Assembly (NCBI GenBank): GCA_036824245.1
Contig: DAITAO010000087.1
Coordinates: 1-13,345 of the forward strand
DNA length: 13,345 nucleotides
Source of the DNA: JACVRM01 sp036824245
GTDB lineage: Bacteria; Actinomycetota; Thermoleophilia; Gaiellales; Gaiellaceae
Direction: 5' to 3'
Numbering within the stretch: position 1 is the stretch's first letter; each line of letters opens with the position of its first letter. Under the pieces are notes generated by a model. The model was not told the DNA's origin and made no database searches. It worked only from the letters and a program-made list of their open reading frames with translations. Positions 11,880 to 13,345 of this stretch are shown here, one piece after another. The translations under genes and the position numbers were made by a program.

Positions 11880-12893
11880 GTGGGCCTGCCGCCGCTCGAC
11901 CGCTCGACAATCTGGCCGTACGAGGAAGGGGAGCCGGGTGAGTTCTGCTACCAGCGCTACGCGCACCCCGTGGGGGCAGAGGCGGAAGGGCGGCTTGGCG
12001 AGCTCGACGGCGGCCGCGCGCTGCTGTTCGCCTCGGGAACGGCCGCCGGTTCCACGGTGGCACTGGCGCTGCTCAAGCCCGGCTCGACGGTGGCGCTCGC
12101 CGAGGGCTGCTACTTCGGGACCGGTCGCATGCTCCGGCTGCTCGAGCGTTGGGGAATCCGCACGATCGAGTTCGACCAGACGGGCGCGCCGCCCGCCGAC
12201 GTCGACCTGATCTGGCTCGAGGCGCCGTCCAACCCGCTGCTCTCGTTCCCAGACCTCGAAGCGGCCGCAGCCCACCCCGCTCCGGTGCTCGTCGACGCGA
12301 CCGCGTCAACGCCCGTGCTGCTGCGCCCCCTCGAGCACGGCGCCGACCTCGTCCTGCACAGCGCCACCAAGTACCTCGGCGGGCACTCGGATGTCCTCCT
12401 CGGAGCAGTGGTGTGCGGCAGCGAGGCGGATGCCGAGCAGCTGCTCGAATTTCGCACGCGGGCGGGGGCGGTAGCCGCGCCCGACCCCGCCTGGCTGCTG
12501 CTGCGCGGCCTGCTCACGCTCGAGCTCCGCGTGCGCCGCCAGTCGGAGACGGCGCTCGAGCTCGCCCGGCGCCTCGCCGCGGACACTCGCGTGGAACGTG
12601 TTCGTTACCCGGGCCTCGGTGACGAGCTGGCCGCTCGTGCGATGGAAGGAGGCTTCGGCGGGCTCATGTCATTCGACGTTCGCGGCGGCGGCGACGCGGC
12701 GCGGGCCTTCGAGCTGGCGACGCGGGTGATCGTGAACGCGACAAGCCTGGGCGGCGCGCAAACCACGCAGGAGACTCGGCACCGCTGGGAGGCCGACCGG
12801 GTGCCGGAGAACCTCGTGCGCTTGAGCGTCGGCCTCGAGGACGTCGAGGAGCTGTGGGCCGACCTCGACCAGGCACTCGCGGCGGCGACCTAG
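11880..12893 (+). CDS. Cys/Met metabolism PLP-dependent enzyme (cystathionine gamma-lyase/synthase-like)
   Basis: A 337-residue fold-type I PLP enzyme of the Cys_Met_Meta_PP family, shorter than the usual 380-400. The PLP lysine is Lys164 in HSATKYLGGHSD (160-171), the family signature. Other landmarks are FASGTAAGS (50-58), Asp139 in VDATASTP (pyridine-nitrogen contact), EAPSNPLL (114-121) and RLSVGLED (314-321), where Arg314 should bind the substrate carboxylate. Some canonical motifs are altered: YGGT is CYFGT (77-81), the N-terminal Y-S-R-NP is YQRYAHP (24-30), and SLGGVES is SLGGAQT (289-295). The missing length is mostly at the N-terminus. Lyase, synthase or methionine gamma-lyase activity cannot be told apart here. 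The start is GTG at 11880, with TAGTAT 6 nt upstream and no Shine-Dalgarno. It diverges from pccB; gamma-lyases yield 2-oxobutyrate, a propionyl-CoA precursor, so a shared pathway is plausible. Confidence 0.88.
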   Translation: MGLPPLDRSTIWPYEEGEPGEFCYQRYAHPVGAEAEGRLGELDGGRALLFASGTAAGSTVALALLKPGSTVALAEGCYFGTGRMLRLLERWGIRTIEFDQTGAPPADVDLIWLEAPSNPLLSFPDLEAAAAHPAPVLVDATASTPVLLRPLEHGADLVLHSATKYLGGHSDVLLGAVVCGSEADAEQLLEFRTRAGAVAAPDPAWLLLRGLLTLELRVRRQSETALELARRLAADTRVERVRYPGLGDELAARAMEGGFGGLMSFDVRGGGDAARAFELATRVIVNATSLGGAQTTQETRHRWEADRVPENLVRLSVGLEDVEELWADLDQALAAAT

Positions 12894-13339
12894 CGCTGCT
12901 TGCGGCAGAAGGCCAGCTGGGCGTTCAGGAGTCCGCGCAGATAGTCGCCTACGCGCCTCAGCCGTAGGGGCTCGTCGCCGCGCACCGCGCGCACGATGCG
13001 GCCCCCGTAGCTGATCCGGTACTCGGCCTTGCTCTTCGCCTCACCCGCGGGATAGCGCAGGCGGAGCGTGGGGAATTGCGCTTCTGACAGGAGCCGCTCG
13101 AGCCGATTCATCTGGAACTCACGCAGACGCGAACTGCACGTCGCGGCGACCGGCTTCGTCGAGGCTGCCGCTAAGGCGCCGCTCTTCAGCACCGAGAGCC
13201 TGCGGTCGATCGACGGCCCTTTCTCCTGGTAGACGACGAGCAGCGCGCTCGTGGCCTTCGGGCCGGGCGGCTCGGGCCCTGCGCCGGCGGACGCAGCCGC
13301 GGCGAGCGCGAGGAGGGAGATGACGGTGAGAACGCGCAT
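12890..13339 (-). CDS. Small secreted protein, possibly emfourin-like
   Basis: A 149-residue protein with a signal peptide (residues 1-19, MRVLTVISLLALAAAASA). The mature part has two Cys (68 and 145) that could form a disulfide. Its layout, LERLLSEAQFPTL (80-92), a charged turn, AEYRISYGGRIVRAVRG (105-121) and a C-terminal helix GDYLRGLLNAQL (131-142), is reminiscent of the small protease inhibitor emfourin, which pairs a helix ending in LL..A.F with a Y.I...G strand pair. I consider that a weak structural analogy, not an identification. The ATG at 13339 is only 6 nt from the window edge, so upstream signals cannot be judged and a longer N-terminus is not excluded, though the signal peptide fits this start. 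Its stop shares CTAG with the convergent PLP enzyme gene. Confidence 0.72.
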   Translation of the reverse strand: MRVLTVISLLALAAAASAGAGPEPPGPKATSALLVVYQEKGPSIDRRLSVLKSGALAAASTKPVAATCSSRLREFQMNRLERLLSEAQFPTLRLRYPAGEAKSKAEYRISYGGRIVRAVRGDEPLRLRRVGDYLRGLLNAQLAFCRKQR

Positions 13340-13345
13340 ATCCAG

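Noticed and set aside
8920..12063. A continuous minus-strand frame of over 1000 codons that looks like a long protein fused to P450
   Set aside because: Only the last 431 codons are P450. The part beyond 10275 is an out-of-frame reading of pccB and upstream sequence, Arg/Ala/Gly-rich and without any domain, while pccB itself is intact in its own frame.
1..13345. tRNA, rRNA, riboswitch, insertion sequence, attachment site or defence-system genes
   Set aside because: I found no cloverleaf, rRNA stretch, transposase or integrase motif, flanking inverted repeats or defence-type domains when reading both strands. This was by eye, so small structured RNAs could be missed.

Overview
The window is chromosomal DNA from a high-GC bacterium, most likely an actinobacterium. 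The two-gene acyl-CoA carboxylase (fused biotin carboxylase/BCCP alpha plus carboxyltransferase beta), the GTG starts, the apparently leaderless genes and the secreted PD40/RTX-like and SLH/NlpC proteins would fit the Thermoleophilia. That placement is inferred from gene content only. There is no rRNA, tRNA, CRISPR array, phage gene or insertion sequence.

Left part (1-2254): two adjacent minus-strand genes encode secreted low-complexity proteins. One is a Gln/Asn-rich repeat protein cut by the window edge; the other is an Ala/Thr/Val-rich protein with a C-terminal membrane segment. Upstream of them lies a badly decayed ABC-transporter ATPase of the DrrA type, with shifts through all three frames and internal deletions.

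Middle (2255-4860, plus strand): a secreted PD40 beta-propeller protein with an RTX-like tail, a 53-residue acidic protein, and a JmjC/cupin 2-oxoglutarate oxygenase whose reading frame overlaps the acidic gene out of frame.

Right part (4857-12893): an acyl-CoA carboxylase region in two minus-strand operons. One runs pccB-cytochrome P450 (11861 to 8920). The other runs 77-aa protein-pccA-Suc_Fer ferredoxin-like protein (7821 to 4857). A plus-strand SLH/NlpC-P60 cell-wall hydrolase sits between them. A Cys/Met-metabolism PLP enzyme diverges from pccB with only 18 bp between the two start codons. Gamma-lyases of that family make 2-oxobutyrate, which leads to propionyl-CoA, and the carboxyltransferase carries the Asp associated with propionyl-CoA preference, so the pair may form one catabolic route (inference). 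The window ends with a small secreted protein (12890-13339).

Two architectural themes recur. First, a -10-like hexamer lies 6-7 nt before five start codons, which implies leaderless mRNAs; at two of these sites the hexamers for both strands overlap. Second, convergent genes are packed so tightly that two pairs share a single CTAG as both stop codons. I found no clear new defence or mobile system. The most unusual items are the acidic/JmjC frame overlap, the Gln/Asn-rich repeat protein, the 77-aa protein next to pccA and the decayed ABC gene.
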